Positions 16,697 to 25,552 are shown, counted from the stretch's first letter. The stretch: 64,000 nucleotides of DNA from Halosolutus amylolyticus (GCF_023566055.1 NZ_JALIQP010000003.1:1-64000), one strand, 5' to 3'. Made by a program: numbers and translations. Notes: generated from the letters alone by a model not told the origin.

Positions 16697-17448
16697 CTAC
16701 CCGAGCGCCGCCTGCCCGCCGTCGACCAGGATCGTCTCGCCGCTGACGAACGCGGCGCGATCGCTCGCCAGAAACGCGACGACCGCGGCGACGTCCTCGG
16801 GGTCGCCGAGCCGATCGATCGCCGTCTTCTCCCGGAACGCGTCTTCCCGTCCCTCGTCGAGATGCGTTCGGGTCATCTCGGTCCGGATGAAGTCGGGGTT
16901 GACCGCGTTGACACGGACGCCGTCGGGCCCCAGTTCCGCGGCGAGTGCCCGCGTCATCGCGTCGAGTCCGCCTTTGGACGCGCTGTAGGCGGCCCGGTCA
17001 CGGTACCCCACGTGGCTGAGGAGGGACGAGATCGTGACGATCGCACCGCTCGACGCGCGGAGCGCGGGCGTCGCTGCGCTGATCGCGTTGTAGGCCCCGG
17101 TGAGGTTCGTCTCGATCACCTCGTCCCACTGCTCCGGCGCGAGGTCGTCGATCGGTTCGCGGGCGATCACGCCCGCGTTGTTGACCAGTACGTCGAGGCT
17201 TCCGTCACCCCGTTCGGTCGCCTCGGCGACGAGTCGATCGAGATCGGCGGGTTCCCTGACGTCCGCGTCGATCGCGCGGATCGTTCCGGGCAGGTCGGTG
17301 GCGTCGGCGACTACTGCGTCACAGTCGGCCACGTCGCCGGCGACGACCGTCGCCCCGCGTTCGGCCAGCGATCGCGCACACGCGCGCCGATCCCGCGGGC
17401 TGCGCCGGTGACGATCGCCGTCCGTCCCTCGAACCACTGGTCCGTCAT
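16697..17448 (-). pseudogene. SDR-family oxidoreductase interrupted by a one-base frameshift
   Basis: The gene would encode a short-chain dehydrogenase of about 250 residues. The N-terminus from ATG 17448 reads MTDQWFEGRTAIVTGAARGI with the nucleotide motif TGAARGIG. The remainder, RACARSLAERGATVVAGD, with NNAG, the catalytic Ser, YSASK and the C-terminal VDGGQ, is in another frame. Inserting one base near 17385 restores the canonical GIGRACARSLAERG. Everything downstream is open to the stop at 16697 and well conserved, so the deletion is either recent or a sequencing error in a GC-rich run. It stands between the LLM oxidoreductase and the ABC importer and probably belongs to the same catabolic group. 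Confidence 0.88.
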
Positions 17449-17603
17449 TCGTCCCTCCGCGAGACTGCCCTGGTTGTGAATGGTCTCCGGTGCATCGGAT
17501 AGCACCTGAATTCGACCCGTGTTATACGTTGCGGGCTCCGCGATCGTTCGGCTCCGGAATCCGCGAATCGATCGCGGGGAGCGCCGCCGGACGGCCTGGG
17601 AAA

Positions 17604-17613
17604 CCCTTATACT
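17604..17613 (+). promoter_or_regulatory. TATA box of the ABC ATPase gene
   Basis: CCCTTATACT is centred 26-27 nt upstream of the GTG at 17635, indicating a leaderless transcript for the fused ATPase. Confidence 0.5.
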
Positions 17614-17634
17614 GGACTGGTCTGATATACGGCT

Positions 17635-19254
17635 GTGAGCGACTACATACTCGAGACTGCGGACCTAACCAAGACGTTCGGCGAGTTGATCGCCAACGAC
17701 GGCATCTCGCTGGGCGTGGAACGGGGTGAGGTACACGGGATCATCGGGCCGAACGGGAGCGGCAAGTCGACGTTTTTCAATACGGTGACCGGCTTCTACG
17801 ACGCCGACGGGGGGCAGGTGTTCTTCGACGGCGCGGAGATCACGGGGATGGGACCGGACGAAATCGCCCGGAACGGGCTCGGGCGCACGTTCCAGATCGC
17901 CTCGCCGTTTACCGACCTCACCGTCCGCGAGAACCTCCTCAGCGTCTACACGGAGGGGCTGGGGTCCGGGCTCCGAATCACCGACGAGAAGCGCGATCGC
18001 GCCCAGGAGATCCTCGAGCGCCTCGAGATCGAACACATCGCCGAGCACGAGGCGAGCGATATCAGCGGCGGCCAGCAGCAGCTCCTCGAACTCGGCCGGA
18101 TCCTGATGCTCGATCCGCAGTGTATCATGCTCGACGAACCGACCGCCGGCGTCAATCCGGCCCTGCAGAACCGCATCCTGGAGCACCTTCGGGACCTGAA
18201 CGAGGACGGCAAGACGTTCGTGATCATCGAACACGACATGAGCGTCATCTCGGGGCTGACCGATTGCGTCAGCGTGCTGAACCAGGGGCAGGTCGTGATG
18301 CAGGGCGACTTCGAGACCGTCACGAGCGACGATCGCGTCAGGGAGGCCTATCTCGGCGAGGAGACCGACCCCGACGCGGGACTCGGCGAGACGCTCGATC
18401 GCAATACACGGTCGAGCACGGAGATCACGGCGGACGACGCCGGCGAAGGGGGCACCGTGACTGCATCCGGCGGTGCGTCCGCCGCGAGCAACGGCGGGTC
18501 GACGGCGGGCCTCTCGGAGGTGTCGCCCGACGTGACGTCGACGGCCAAGCGCCTGGTCGCCGAGGACATCGTCACCGGCTACGGGAACCACACGGTCATC
18601 GACGGCGTGTCGGTCGAGAGCCACGACGGCGTGACGTGCATCTTCGGCCCGAACGGGAGCGGGAAGTCGACGCTACTCAAGTCGCTCGTCGGTGCCGTCC
18701 CGGTCTGGTCGGGGTCGATCAGCTACGGGGAGACCGACATCACCGAGACGAACGCGTACCAGAACCTCGATCACGGGATGGTGATGCTCCCCCAGGACGG
18801 CGGGATCTTCGGCAACCTGACCGTCCGCGAGAACCTGCTCCTGGGCGGCTACCGGGTCGACGACCGATCGGTCCGACGGGAGCGACTCGACACCGTGCTC
18901 GACGCGTTCCCCGCCCTCGAAGACAAACTCGACGCCGACGGGCGGTCCCTCTCGGGCGGCCAGCAGATGATGCTGAGTTTCGGCCGGGCGATGATGACCG
19001 GTTCCGACCTCTTCTTGCTCGACGAACCGAGCGCCGGCCTCTCGCCGTCGCTCGTCGACGACGTCTTCGACATGACCGAGACGCTCGTCGAGCAGGGCGT
19101 GCAGGTCGTTCTCGTCGAACAGAACGTCAGGGAGGCGCTCAAGATCGCGGACCACGTCTACATCCTCGCTCAGGGAGAGTTACAGTTCGGCGGGGAGGCA
19201 CACGAACTGCGCGACGAAGACGACCTCGTCGAACTGTACCTCGGACTCGAGTAA
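17635..19254 (+). CDS. Fused LivG-LivF type ABC transporter ATPase
   Basis: The 539-residue protein carries both ATPases of a branched-chain amino acid (HAAT) importer in one chain. Domain 1 (about 5-245, LivG-like) has GPNGSGKST, SGGQQQLLELGR, IMLDEPTAG and the His switch in VIIEHDM. A linker of about 60 residues rich in Gly, Ser, Thr and Ala follows (about 250-308). Domain 2 (about 310-537, LivF-like) has GPNGSGKST, LSGGQQMMLSFGR, LFLLDEPSAG and LVEQNV. Both sites look catalytically complete. In most organisms these are separate genes. The binding-protein and two permease genes follow on the same strand, so the set is a complete importer. Confidence 0.93.
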   Translation: MSDYILETADLTKTFGELIANDGISLGVERGEVHGIIGPNGSGKSTFFNTVTGFYDADGGQVFFDGAEITGMGPDEIARNGLGRTFQIASPFTDLTVRENLLSVYTEGLGSGLRITDEKRDRAQEILERLEIEHIAEHEASDISGGQQQLLELGRILMLDPQCIMLDEPTAGVNPALQNRILEHLRDLNEDGKTFVIIEHDMSVISGLTDCVSVLNQGQVVMQGDFETVTSDDRVREAYLGEETDPDAGLGETLDRNTRSSTEITADDAGEGGTVTASGGASAASNGGSTAGLSEVSPDVTSTAKRLVAEDIVTGYGNHTVIDGVSVESHDGVTCIFGPNGSGKSTLLKSLVGAVPVWSGSISYGETDITETNAYQNLDHGMVMLPQDGGIFGNLTVRENLLLGGYRVDDRSVRRERLDTVLDAFPALEDKLDADGRSLSGGQQMMLSFGRAMMTGSDLFLLDEPSAGLSPSLVDDVFDMTETLVEQGVQVVLVEQNVREALKIADHVYILAQGELQFGGEAHELRDEDDLVELYLGLE

Positions 19255-19285
19255 TCGGTCTCGACCGCTCAGTCGTCCGTCTCGC

Positions 19286-19380
19286 CGATCGCTCTCTCGC
19301 GGTGACGGTTGGCCCAGCGATCGCTCTCTCGCGGTGACGGTTGGCCCAGCGATCGCTCTCTCGCAGTGACTGGTTGCCGA
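19286..19380. repeat. Three-unit tandem repeat of 32 bp
   Basis: Two identical 32-bp units occupy 19286-19317 and 19318-19349. A third, diverged and incomplete unit runs to about 19380. Each starts CGATCGCTCTCTCGC and the first two end GGTTGGCCCAG. The repeat lies in the 186-bp gap between the ATPase and the binding-protein gene, just upstream of the latter's TATA box. Confidence 0.9.
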
Positions 19381-19408
19381 GATGACTATCAGGAATGAAA
19401 AGTACAAA

Positions 19409-19417
19409 CCTATATGT
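19409..19417 (+). promoter_or_regulatory. TATA box of the binding-protein gene
   Basis: CCTATATGT is centred about 28 nt before the ATG at 19441. A separate promoter here would allow much more binding protein than ATPase to be made, as is usual for ABC importers. Confidence 0.5.
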
Positions 19418-19440
19418 AGTTCGATTCCAGATGGCAGTAC

Positions 19441-20682
19441 ATGGGGACGCATAGCAATCGGAATCCCAGGCGCAAGTTTCTCAAGTACGTCGGTGCAGCG
19501 GGGGCTGCTGGACTCGCGGGGTGCGTCGGACAGGACCCGGGCGAGGACGACGGCGGTGATGGCGGCGACGATACGGTCGTGATCGGATCGAACCATCCGC
19601 TGAGCGGCAGTCTCGGCGGGACGGGCGAGCGGATGGACAACGCCGTCAAGCTCGCTGCGATGATGAAGAACGAGAACGGCGGGATCGAGTCGATGGACGG
19701 CGCCGAACTCGAGGTCGTAAGCGGCGACAACCAGGGGGAACAGGAACTCGGCGGTGAGATCACGGACGAACTCATCGGCGAGGGCGCGGACGTTCTCACG
19801 GGGTGTTTCTCGTCGCCGGTCACCAACGCCGCGACCCGCGCCGCGGAACGCGATGGGACTCCGTTCGTCATCTCGGTCTCGGTCGCCGACGACATCCTGC
19901 AAGAGTCCGAGATGAACTACGTCTACCGACCACAGCCGCGGGCGAGGCAGATGGCCGTAGACCACGCGGACCTGATGCCGGCCGCGATCCGGGACGCCGG
20001 CCACGAGGTCGAAACCGCGGGCATCTACTACATCGACATCGACTTCGGTCAGTCCGTCCGCGACGCCCTCGAGGAGGAGCTTCCGGAACAGGGGATCGAA
20101 GTCGTCGAAGACGTCGGGATCGGATTCGGCGAAACGGCGGACACGCAAGTGACGCAGCTGCAGTCGGCCGATCCGGACGTCGTGATCGCGATTTCCTACG
20201 AGGGTGAGACCGTCGAACTGCTCCGTGCGATGGACGATCAGGACTACCGTCCGCCGTTCCTGGCTGGCTGTGCGAACGAGGCGCTCAACGACCGCAGCGC
20301 ACTGGAGGAGATGGGCGACACGGCAGAGGACGCGCTCGCGACGAACTTCGCGCTCAATCCAGTCGACGATCGCGCCGCGGATGTCCGCGACCGCTTCGAA
20401 GAGGAGTTCGATCAGTCCTTCGACGCGAACGTCGCGATGACGTACGTGGCGACGGAGGTCATCATCGCCGCGATCGAGGACGCCGGCTCCGGCGACCCGG
20501 AGGACATCAACGACGCGCTGGCGGAGATCGAGGTGTCCGAGCACGTGGCCGCCATGCCGCCGATCACGTTCGACGAGTACGGCGAGAACGAGAACGCACT
20601 GGCACCGCTGTTCCAGGTGCAGGATCTCGAAGACCGGGTCGTTGCACCCGAAGAGTTCGCCGAAATCGACGTTGACCTCTAG
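19441..20682 (+). CDS. Branched-chain amino acid-type ABC substrate-binding lipoprotein
   Basis: The 413-residue precursor has a Tat signal and lipobox: NPRRKFLKYVGAAGAAGLAG is followed by the lipidated Cys near residue 28. An acidic linker comes next, then a type I periplasmic-binding fold (VVIGSNHPLSGSLGGTGERM; LIGEGADVLTGCFSSPVTNA; FVISVSVADDILQ). It is therefore exported folded and anchored outside the membrane. The family binds amino acids, amides, urea and aromatic or dicarboxylic acids. Given the catabolic genes on both sides, the ligand is probably the substrate of the cluster, by inference. The permease gene starts 9 bp downstream. Confidence 0.93.
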   Translation: MGTHSNRNPRRKFLKYVGAAGAAGLAGCVGQDPGEDDGGDGGDDTVVIGSNHPLSGSLGGTGERMDNAVKLAAMMKNENGGIESMDGAELEVVSGDNQGEQELGGEITDELIGEGADVLTGCFSSPVTNAATRAAERDGTPFVISVSVADDILQESEMNYVYRPQPRARQMAVDHADLMPAAIRDAGHEVETAGIYYIDIDFGQSVRDALEEELPEQGIEVVEDVGIGFGETADTQVTQLQSADPDVVIAISYEGETVELLRAMDDQDYRPPFLAGCANEALNDRSALEEMGDTAEDALATNFALNPVDDRAADVRDRFEEEFDQSFDANVAMTYVATEVIIAAIEDAGSGDPEDINDALAEIEVSEHVAAMPPITFDEYGENENALAPLFQVQDLEDRVVAPEEFAEIDVDL

Positions 20683-20691
20683 ACTCACTAA

Positions 20692-21645
20692 ATGTTATCT
20701 ACGGTTCCCATCGGACAGCACGTTCTCGACCAGGGACTCGGCGGTACCGCTGCGGCGATCGGGACGCCGATGTTCGTCGATCCCTCGATCGCGCTGCAAC
20801 TGGTCGCGTTCGCGATCCTGCTCGGCGGCATCTACGGGCTCGTCGCGCTCGGTCTGACGATGATCTTCGGGGTCATGGACGTCATCAACTTCGCACACGG
20901 CGCGTTGATGGTCGCCGGGATGTACACCGTCTGGTGGCTCACCAACGAAGGTGGCCTCAACCCGTTCCTGACGATCCCGATCGCTATCGTCGTGTTATTC
21001 GTGCTGGGACTCGCCATCCATCACGTGACGATCGCTCCGATCATCGAGGCACCCCAGGAGAATCAGTTGATCGTCACGTTCGGCGTCCTCTTGATCCTCG
21101 TCAGCGCGATCGAGATCGCGTTTTCGGCGGATCCACAGAGTCTCGACATCGATCTCGGGTCGATCGGTGTCGCCGGCATCTACCTTCCCGAGGGACAACT
21201 GTACGCGCTCGTGTTCGCCGTCGTGGCCGTCGTCGCCTCGTGGGGATTCCTCCAGTACACGCAACTCGGACGGGCGATCAGGGGGACGGCGGACAACAGG
21301 GACGCGGCCCAGTACGTCGGCATCAACGTGCCGCGGATCGATTACCTGACGTTCGGGCTCGGAGCGGCGCTTGCCGGTCTCGCCGGCGCGGTGATCCCGC
21401 TGTTCCAGCAGATCAACCCCCATCTCGGGGACGCCTACCTGATCAACGCGTTCGTGATCGTCGTGCTCGGCGGACTGGGATCGTTCCCCGGCGCGTTGCT
21501 CGGCGGGATGATCATCGGCTTCGTCCACGTGTTCGGGCAGTTCTTCCTGCCAGGGTCGGGCTACCAGATCGCGATCTTCCTGATCTTCATCCTGGTGCTC
21601 CTGCTGAAGCCCGAGGGACTGCTCGGAGGTGAGACTCATGAGTGA
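20692..21645 (+). CDS. Branched-chain amino acid-type ABC permease (LivH type)
   Basis: This 317-residue protein has about eight membrane segments. The characteristic LivH motif GLTMIFGVMDVINFAHGALM is at about 58-77, and the coupling-helix region RAIRGTADNRDAAQYVGINV interacts with an ATPase domain. The C-terminal QIAIFLIFILVLLLKPEGLLGG is typical for the family. It forms the importer with the LivM-type subunit, whose gene overlaps its end by eight bases, and with the fused ATPase at 17635. Confidence 0.94.
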   Translation: MLSTVPIGQHVLDQGLGGTAAAIGTPMFVDPSIALQLVAFAILLGGIYGLVALGLTMIFGVMDVINFAHGALMVAGMYTVWWLTNEGGLNPFLTIPIAIVVLFVLGLAIHHVTIAPIIEAPQENQLIVTFGVLLILVSAIEIAFSADPQSLDIDLGSIGVAGIYLPEGQLYALVFAVVAVVASWGFLQYTQLGRAIRGTADNRDAAQYVGINVPRIDYLTFGLGAALAGLAGAVIPLFQQINPHLGDAYLINAFVIVVLGGLGSFPGALLGGMIIGFVHVFGQFFLPGSGYQIAIFLIFILVLLLKPEGLLGGETHE

Positions 21646-22747
21646 GACCCAGTACGGTCGTCTCGATCGCGCTCGATTGCGGTATCGCCGGTTCCGCCAG
21701 CAGTGGTATTCCACGCCGATCGTACTGACGGCGATCTTCGGCGCCCTGCTCGTCTTGCCGTTGACGCTGAACCTGTACGCGTTCGGCTTCAGTCTCGGGA
21801 CCTGGATCAGCGTCCACATGCTGATCATCACGCTAGTCTGGGCGACGACCGGCCAGGCGTGGAACATGATGTCCGGCTACACCGGCCAGTTCTCGTTCGG
21901 GCACGCCGCGTTCTTCGGCCTCGGCGCCTACGGGACGATCCTGTTGCTGAACGTCGTCGGGCTGAACCCGTGGCTCGGGATGCTGGTCGGCGCAGTCGCC
22001 GCCGGGCTCTACGGACTGGTGATCGGCGTGCTCTGTTTCCGCTACGATCTCCGCGGGCACTACTTCGCGCTGGCCACGCTCGCGTTCGCGGAACTGATCC
22101 GGTATACGTTCAACACGGTTCCGCAGCTGGGCGGGGCGAGCGGCTTCTACAAGCCGCTCCCGCGAACGTACGCGGACGGGTTCGGGCTCGCCGCGTTCCA
22201 GTTCGAGGGCGTGCTCCCGTACTACTACGTCATCCTGGCGTTCCTGATCGTCGTGACCGTCGTCTCGCTCGTCATCAAACAGTCCCGACTCGGACTGTAC
22301 CTGTTCGCCATCCGCGAGAACGAGAACGCCGCCGCTGCCGTCGGCATCCCGACGTACCGGTACAAGCTGCTGGGAACCACGGTGAGTGCCTTTTTCACCG
22401 CCTGGGCCGGCGCGTTCTGGGCCATGTACTTCGATACGATCCGGCCGGAGACCGTCTACGACATCCTCGTCAACGTCGAGGTCCTGTTGCCGGCGATCGT
22501 CGGCGGTATCGGCACCGTCATCGGGCCGATCGTCGGCGCGTTCATCGTCATCCCGCTGAGCGAGGTCGCCCGCATCCTCGTCGACCTCTCCGGGTTCGAC
22601 CGCATCATCTACGGCGTATTGCTGATCGGGATCGTCCTCTACAGTCCGAAAGGTGCGGTCTCCTGGCCGGGACGGTTCTTCGAGGTGCTCGAACGAAACG
22701 GGCTGTACGAGAACGCAATCGACGACGGGGCCGAAACCGACGAATGA
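21638..22747 (+). CDS. Branched-chain amino acid-type ABC permease (LivM type)
   Basis: The 369-residue protein is the second membrane subunit. LivM features are NMMSGYTGQFSFGHAAFFGLGA around residue 75, the ATPase-contact segment FAIRENENAAAAVGIPTYRYK and the ending SPKGAVSWPGR. There are about nine hydrophobic segments. I prefer the ATG at 21638 over a GTG three codons upstream. Its stop overlaps the start of the second MmgE/PrpD gene by ATGA, so transport and catabolism are translationally linked, good evidence that the imported compound is the substrate or a precursor for that enzyme. Confidence 0.93.
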   Translation: MSETQYGRLDRARLRYRRFRQQWYSTPIVLTAIFGALLVLPLTLNLYAFGFSLGTWISVHMLIITLVWATTGQAWNMMSGYTGQFSFGHAAFFGLGAYGTILLLNVVGLNPWLGMLVGAVAAGLYGLVIGVLCFRYDLRGHYFALATLAFAELIRYTFNTVPQLGGASGFYKPLPRTYADGFGLAAFQFEGVLPYYYVILAFLIVVTVVSLVIKQSRLGLYLFAIRENENAAAAVGIPTYRYKLLGTTVSAFFTAWAGAFWAMYFDTIRPETVYDILVNVEVLLPAIVGGIGTVIGPIVGAFIVIPLSEVARILVDLSGFDRIIYGVLLIGIVLYSPKGAVSWPGRFFEVLERNGLYENAIDDGAETDE

Positions 22748-24084
22748 CCCGGGCCGACGCGCTCTCGTCGTTCGTCGCCACGCTGTCGTTCGAGGACCTT
22801 CCAGCCCCCGTTCGCGACCGCGTCGGACTCGTCGTCGCCGACACCGTCGGCGCGATCGTCGGGGGCGCACCGACCGACCCGGTTCGGACGCTTCGGGAGC
22901 AGTACGTCGATCGCGATTCGGGACCCGCGTCCGTCCTCGGAACGACGGCGACGCTCCCGCGGTCCCAGGCCGCGATGCTCAACGGGATCGCCGGGACGGT
23001 CCTCGAACTCGACGAGGGGCACAAGCGGGCCGCCGGTCATCCGGCGATCCACGTCCTGCCGGCGGTCCTCGCCGTCGCCGAAGCCGACGATGGCTCCGTC
23101 GCGGACCTGACGACGGCGTTCGTCGCCGGCTACGAAACCGCCGTTCGCGTCGCGCGGGCGTGCCAGCCCCTGGCCGACGGCTACCACCCGCACGGAGTCT
23201 GGGGCGTCGTCGGTGCGACCGCGGCGATCGCGAACTACGAGGGTCTCGACGACGAGACGGTCGCGAACGCGCTCGCCATCGCGGCCAACCACGCCCAGCA
23301 GACGCGCTTCGAGGCCGCGCTCGAGGGTGCGACGGTCAGGGACACGTACGCCGGAATGGTCGCGCCCGACGCGATGCGGGCCGTCGACCAGGCGCGAGCC
23401 GGATTCACCGGAATCGAAAACGGGGTTCGGACGCACCTCGAGCACGTCGCGGCCGAGCCGATCGACGACGTTCCGACCGACGCACTCGGCGACCGGTGGG
23501 AAGTCCTCGACGGCTACTTCAAGGTTCACGCGGCGTGTCGGTACACGCACCCGGCACTGGACGCGATCGACGACCTCTCGATCGAGAGTTCGATCGACGC
23601 CGACGACGTGGACCGGGTGACCGTCGAAACCTATCCCGCCGCGGCCACGCTTTCGGATCCGGAACCGACGTCGCGACTCGCCGCGAAGTTCTCGATCCCG
23701 TTCGCGGTCGCGTCGCGAATCGTCCACGGTCACGCGAGGAAAGCGGCGTTCGAACCCGCGGCGTTCGAGGAGTCGGTGTACGATCTCGCGGGACGCGTCG
23801 CCGTCGAATCGACGCCGGAATTCGCCGACGCCGTCCCGGAGAGTCGGGGCGCGCGCGTGACGATCGATCTCGACGACGCGACGCGATCCGCGACGGTTCG
23901 TCACGCCCGCGGCGGCGCACAGCGCCCGTTCGACGAGGCGCGCCTCCGCGAGAAGTTCCACGCGCTCGTCGACCCCGTCCTTGGCCGATCGGACGCCGAG
24001 GAGGCGTGGACGACGCTCCGGACGCTGTCTCCGACCGACGTGCGATCGCTCTGTCTCTCGACGCGACCGGACGGGGCGGAGTGA
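22744..24084 (+). CDS. MmgE/PrpD family protein (second copy)
   Basis: The 446-residue protein belongs to the same dehydratase-like family as the one at 13338-14726. Signature stretches are VVADTVGAIVGGAPTDPVR at the start, LNGIAGTVLELDEGHKRAAG, found near 85, YFKVHAACRYTHPALDAID near 260, and AKFSIPFAVASRIVHG. It is directly coupled to the LivM gene by an ATGA overlap. Some members act as 2-methylcitrate, aconitate or iminodisuccinate-related enzymes, so a dicarboxylate or tricarboxylate with a hydroxyl or amino group is expected. It is the last gene of the transport operon and borders the low-GC gap. Confidence 0.9.
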   Translation: MTRADALSSFVATLSFEDLPAPVRDRVGLVVADTVGAIVGGAPTDPVRTLREQYVDRDSGPASVLGTTATLPRSQAAMLNGIAGTVLELDEGHKRAAGHPAIHVLPAVLAVAEADDGSVADLTTAFVAGYETAVRVARACQPLADGYHPHGVWGVVGATAAIANYEGLDDETVANALAIAANHAQQTRFEAALEGATVRDTYAGMVAPDAMRAVDQARAGFTGIENGVRTHLEHVAAEPIDDVPTDALGDRWEVLDGYFKVHAACRYTHPALDAIDDLSIESSIDADDVDRVTVETYPAAATLSDPEPTSRLAAKFSIPFAVASRIVHGHARKAAFEPAAFEESVYDLAGRVAVESTPEFADAVPESRGARVTIDLDDATRSATVRHARGGAQRPFDEARLREKFHALVDPVLGRSDAEEAWTTLRTLSPTDVRSLCLSTRPDGAE

Positions 24085-24588
24085 GTCGCCCCGACGACGA
24101 TCGTCCCGTTCGATCGAGAAGCGGTGTCACCGTCGGGACGTTCGGTCGATGCCGATCGGTCCGCGATCGGTCGCGACACCCCGTCGGTTCGCGGGACGTT
24201 CGTGCTCATTCGAGCGGCCCATCCGATTATAGTAAACATTCATATATAATATCCTAATTGGTATATACTGATACGGCCCGATCGTGCGAAACAGGTGGCT
24301 TCTGCTCCACAAGTACGGTACAGAAGCTCTATGTGTGAGATATTGGGGCGATACGAAAACCCAACTCCGTCTCGATTCAGATGATGGGGTTGCTACCAGG
24401 TCTACCGTGGTAATCGGCTTACTAGAGGCTCTGTAATCCTCGTCTGTATCGACCCCCATCGAGAAGTACAGATCATCGGCAAAATCCATTTGAATTCTTA
24501 TGAATGCCTTATTATATCGTTTTTAACTCATTTTTCGGGTGGGCTGTGGCCAACCGGACCGAACCCTGGTCACCGCTCCACCGATCGA
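24085..24588. other. Low-GC gap at the right border of the catabolic region
   Basis: This 504-bp stretch is AT-rich from about 24225 to 24540 and holds no gene I can support. On the minus strand an ORF of 120 codons starts at 24489 behind a TATA-like ATATAATAA, but its product resembles nothing familiar and changes into arginine-rich sequence. The region mirrors the AT-rich gap at 2928-3563 on the other side of the catabolic genes and could hold remnants of mobile DNA. Confidence 0.55.
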
Positions 24589-25335
24589 TCAGGGCTCGAA
24601 CTCGTACACTACCGTCACGCTCGCGCTCACGGTCACCGGATCGGCGTCGAACGACGTCTCGGGCGCGGCGCCGTCCGCGCTTTCCGCGACGTCGTCCGCC
24701 GCGTATCGGACCGAGCCGATCCGCACGTCGCTCGTCGTGACCGATTTCGTACCGGTAATCTCGACCTCGCGATTGGCAGCGACGTGTTCGGCCTCGCTAT
24801 CGGCGTTGTCGAGCGCGTCGTCGAGTGCATCGTTGCGCAGGTCGTCGCGCGTCTCCTCCTGCAGAGTGAAATTCACGCGGCCGACGTCGTCCGCACCGGC
24901 CTCGATCGCCGCGTCGACGACCTCGCCGACGCGGTCCACGTCGTCGATCGTGAGGTGGAACGATCGCGACCCGCGGAAGCCGTCCCCGGTGCCCTCCCGG
25001 TCCCGATCGGGGTGGACGCGATACCGGCCTTCCTCGACGTTCTCGTCGGGAAGGCCGAGGTCGTCGAACGCCTCCCGGAGCGGTTCTGATCGCGTGGCCA
25101 GTTCGTCACGGACCGCCTCGGCCGTGTCGCCGCGTGCTTCGATGCCGACACTGACCGTCGCCCTGTCCGGATCGGTTTCGACCTGGCCGTCGGCGCTGAC
25201 GGCAATCTCGTACTCGGTCTCGTCAGTGGTCGTCGTACCCTGGTTCTCGTCGCTACTGAGGGCGCTTCCGGCACAGCCTGCCATCGCCGTTGCGACACCG
25301 ACGCTCGATGCCGCGAGGAACTGTCGTCGATCCAT
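24589..25335 (-). CDS. SIMPL (DUF541) domain lipoprotein
   Basis: The 248-residue protein starts with a Tat-like lipoprotein signal (MDRRQFLAASSVGVATAMAG, then Cys) and continues with a SIMPL domain: EIAVSADGQVETDPDRATVS, VGIEARGDTAEAVRDELA, RYRVHPDRD, SFHLTIDDVDRVGEVVDAA, and DDLRNDALDDALDNADSEAE. SIMPL proteins are oligomeric surface or periplasmic proteins of loosely defined stress-related function. It is alone on its strand, and divergent from the universal stress protein with a long inverted repeat between them. Confidence 0.9.
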   Translation of the reverse strand: MDRRQFLAASSVGVATAMAGCAGSALSSDENQGTTTTDETEYEIAVSADGQVETDPDRATVSVGIEARGDTAEAVRDELATRSEPLREAFDDLGLPDENVEEGRYRVHPDRDREGTGDGFRGSRSFHLTIDDVDRVGEVVDAAIEAGADDVGRVNFTLQEETRDDLRNDALDDALDNADSEAEHVAANREVEITGTKSVTTSDVRIGSVRYAADDVAESADGAAPETSFDADPVTVSASVTVVYEFEP

Positions 25336-25400
25336 ATCCGATCGCTCTCGTGCCAGTGAAAAAACACCTCGTCAAGCTCAAATGAATCTTTGAGTGATGC

Positions 25401-25484
25401 TATAGTAGCAACTGAAACGATTTACACACTGATCGCAAAGCCGTCCTGCGATCAGGTGTGCATTGACTTTCAGTTGCTACTATA
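25401..25484. repeat. 84-bp imperfect inverted repeat (MITE-like hairpin)
   Basis: The left arm TATAGTAGCAACTGAAA (25401-25417) is the exact reverse complement of 25468-25484. Nested inside is a second, nearly perfect pair (ACACACTGATCGCA and TGCGATCAGGTGTG). The whole can fold into one long cruciform or hairpin. It lies between two divergent genes, so it is not a simple shared terminator. From memory, closely similar 'tagcaactgaaa' hairpins are scattered in other haloarchaeal genomes, which suggests a miniature mobile element. Confidence 0.85.
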
Positions 25485-25552
25485 TTCCCGTCGGACGGGT
25501 CAGGTACTTGTCGCGACACGTTGTCACTGACGGTACGGCGACGCTTCACCCC

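Noticed and set aside
21703-24084. Continuous 793-codon frame joining LivM and MmgE/PrpD regions
   Set aside because: Its first part is a shadow of LivM; the real gene starts at 22744.
24127-24489. 120-codon minus-strand ORF starting MDFADDLYFSMG
   Set aside because: A TATA-like sequence precedes it, but the product is unlike any family, is not acidic and turns arginine-rich, so I do not call it a gene.
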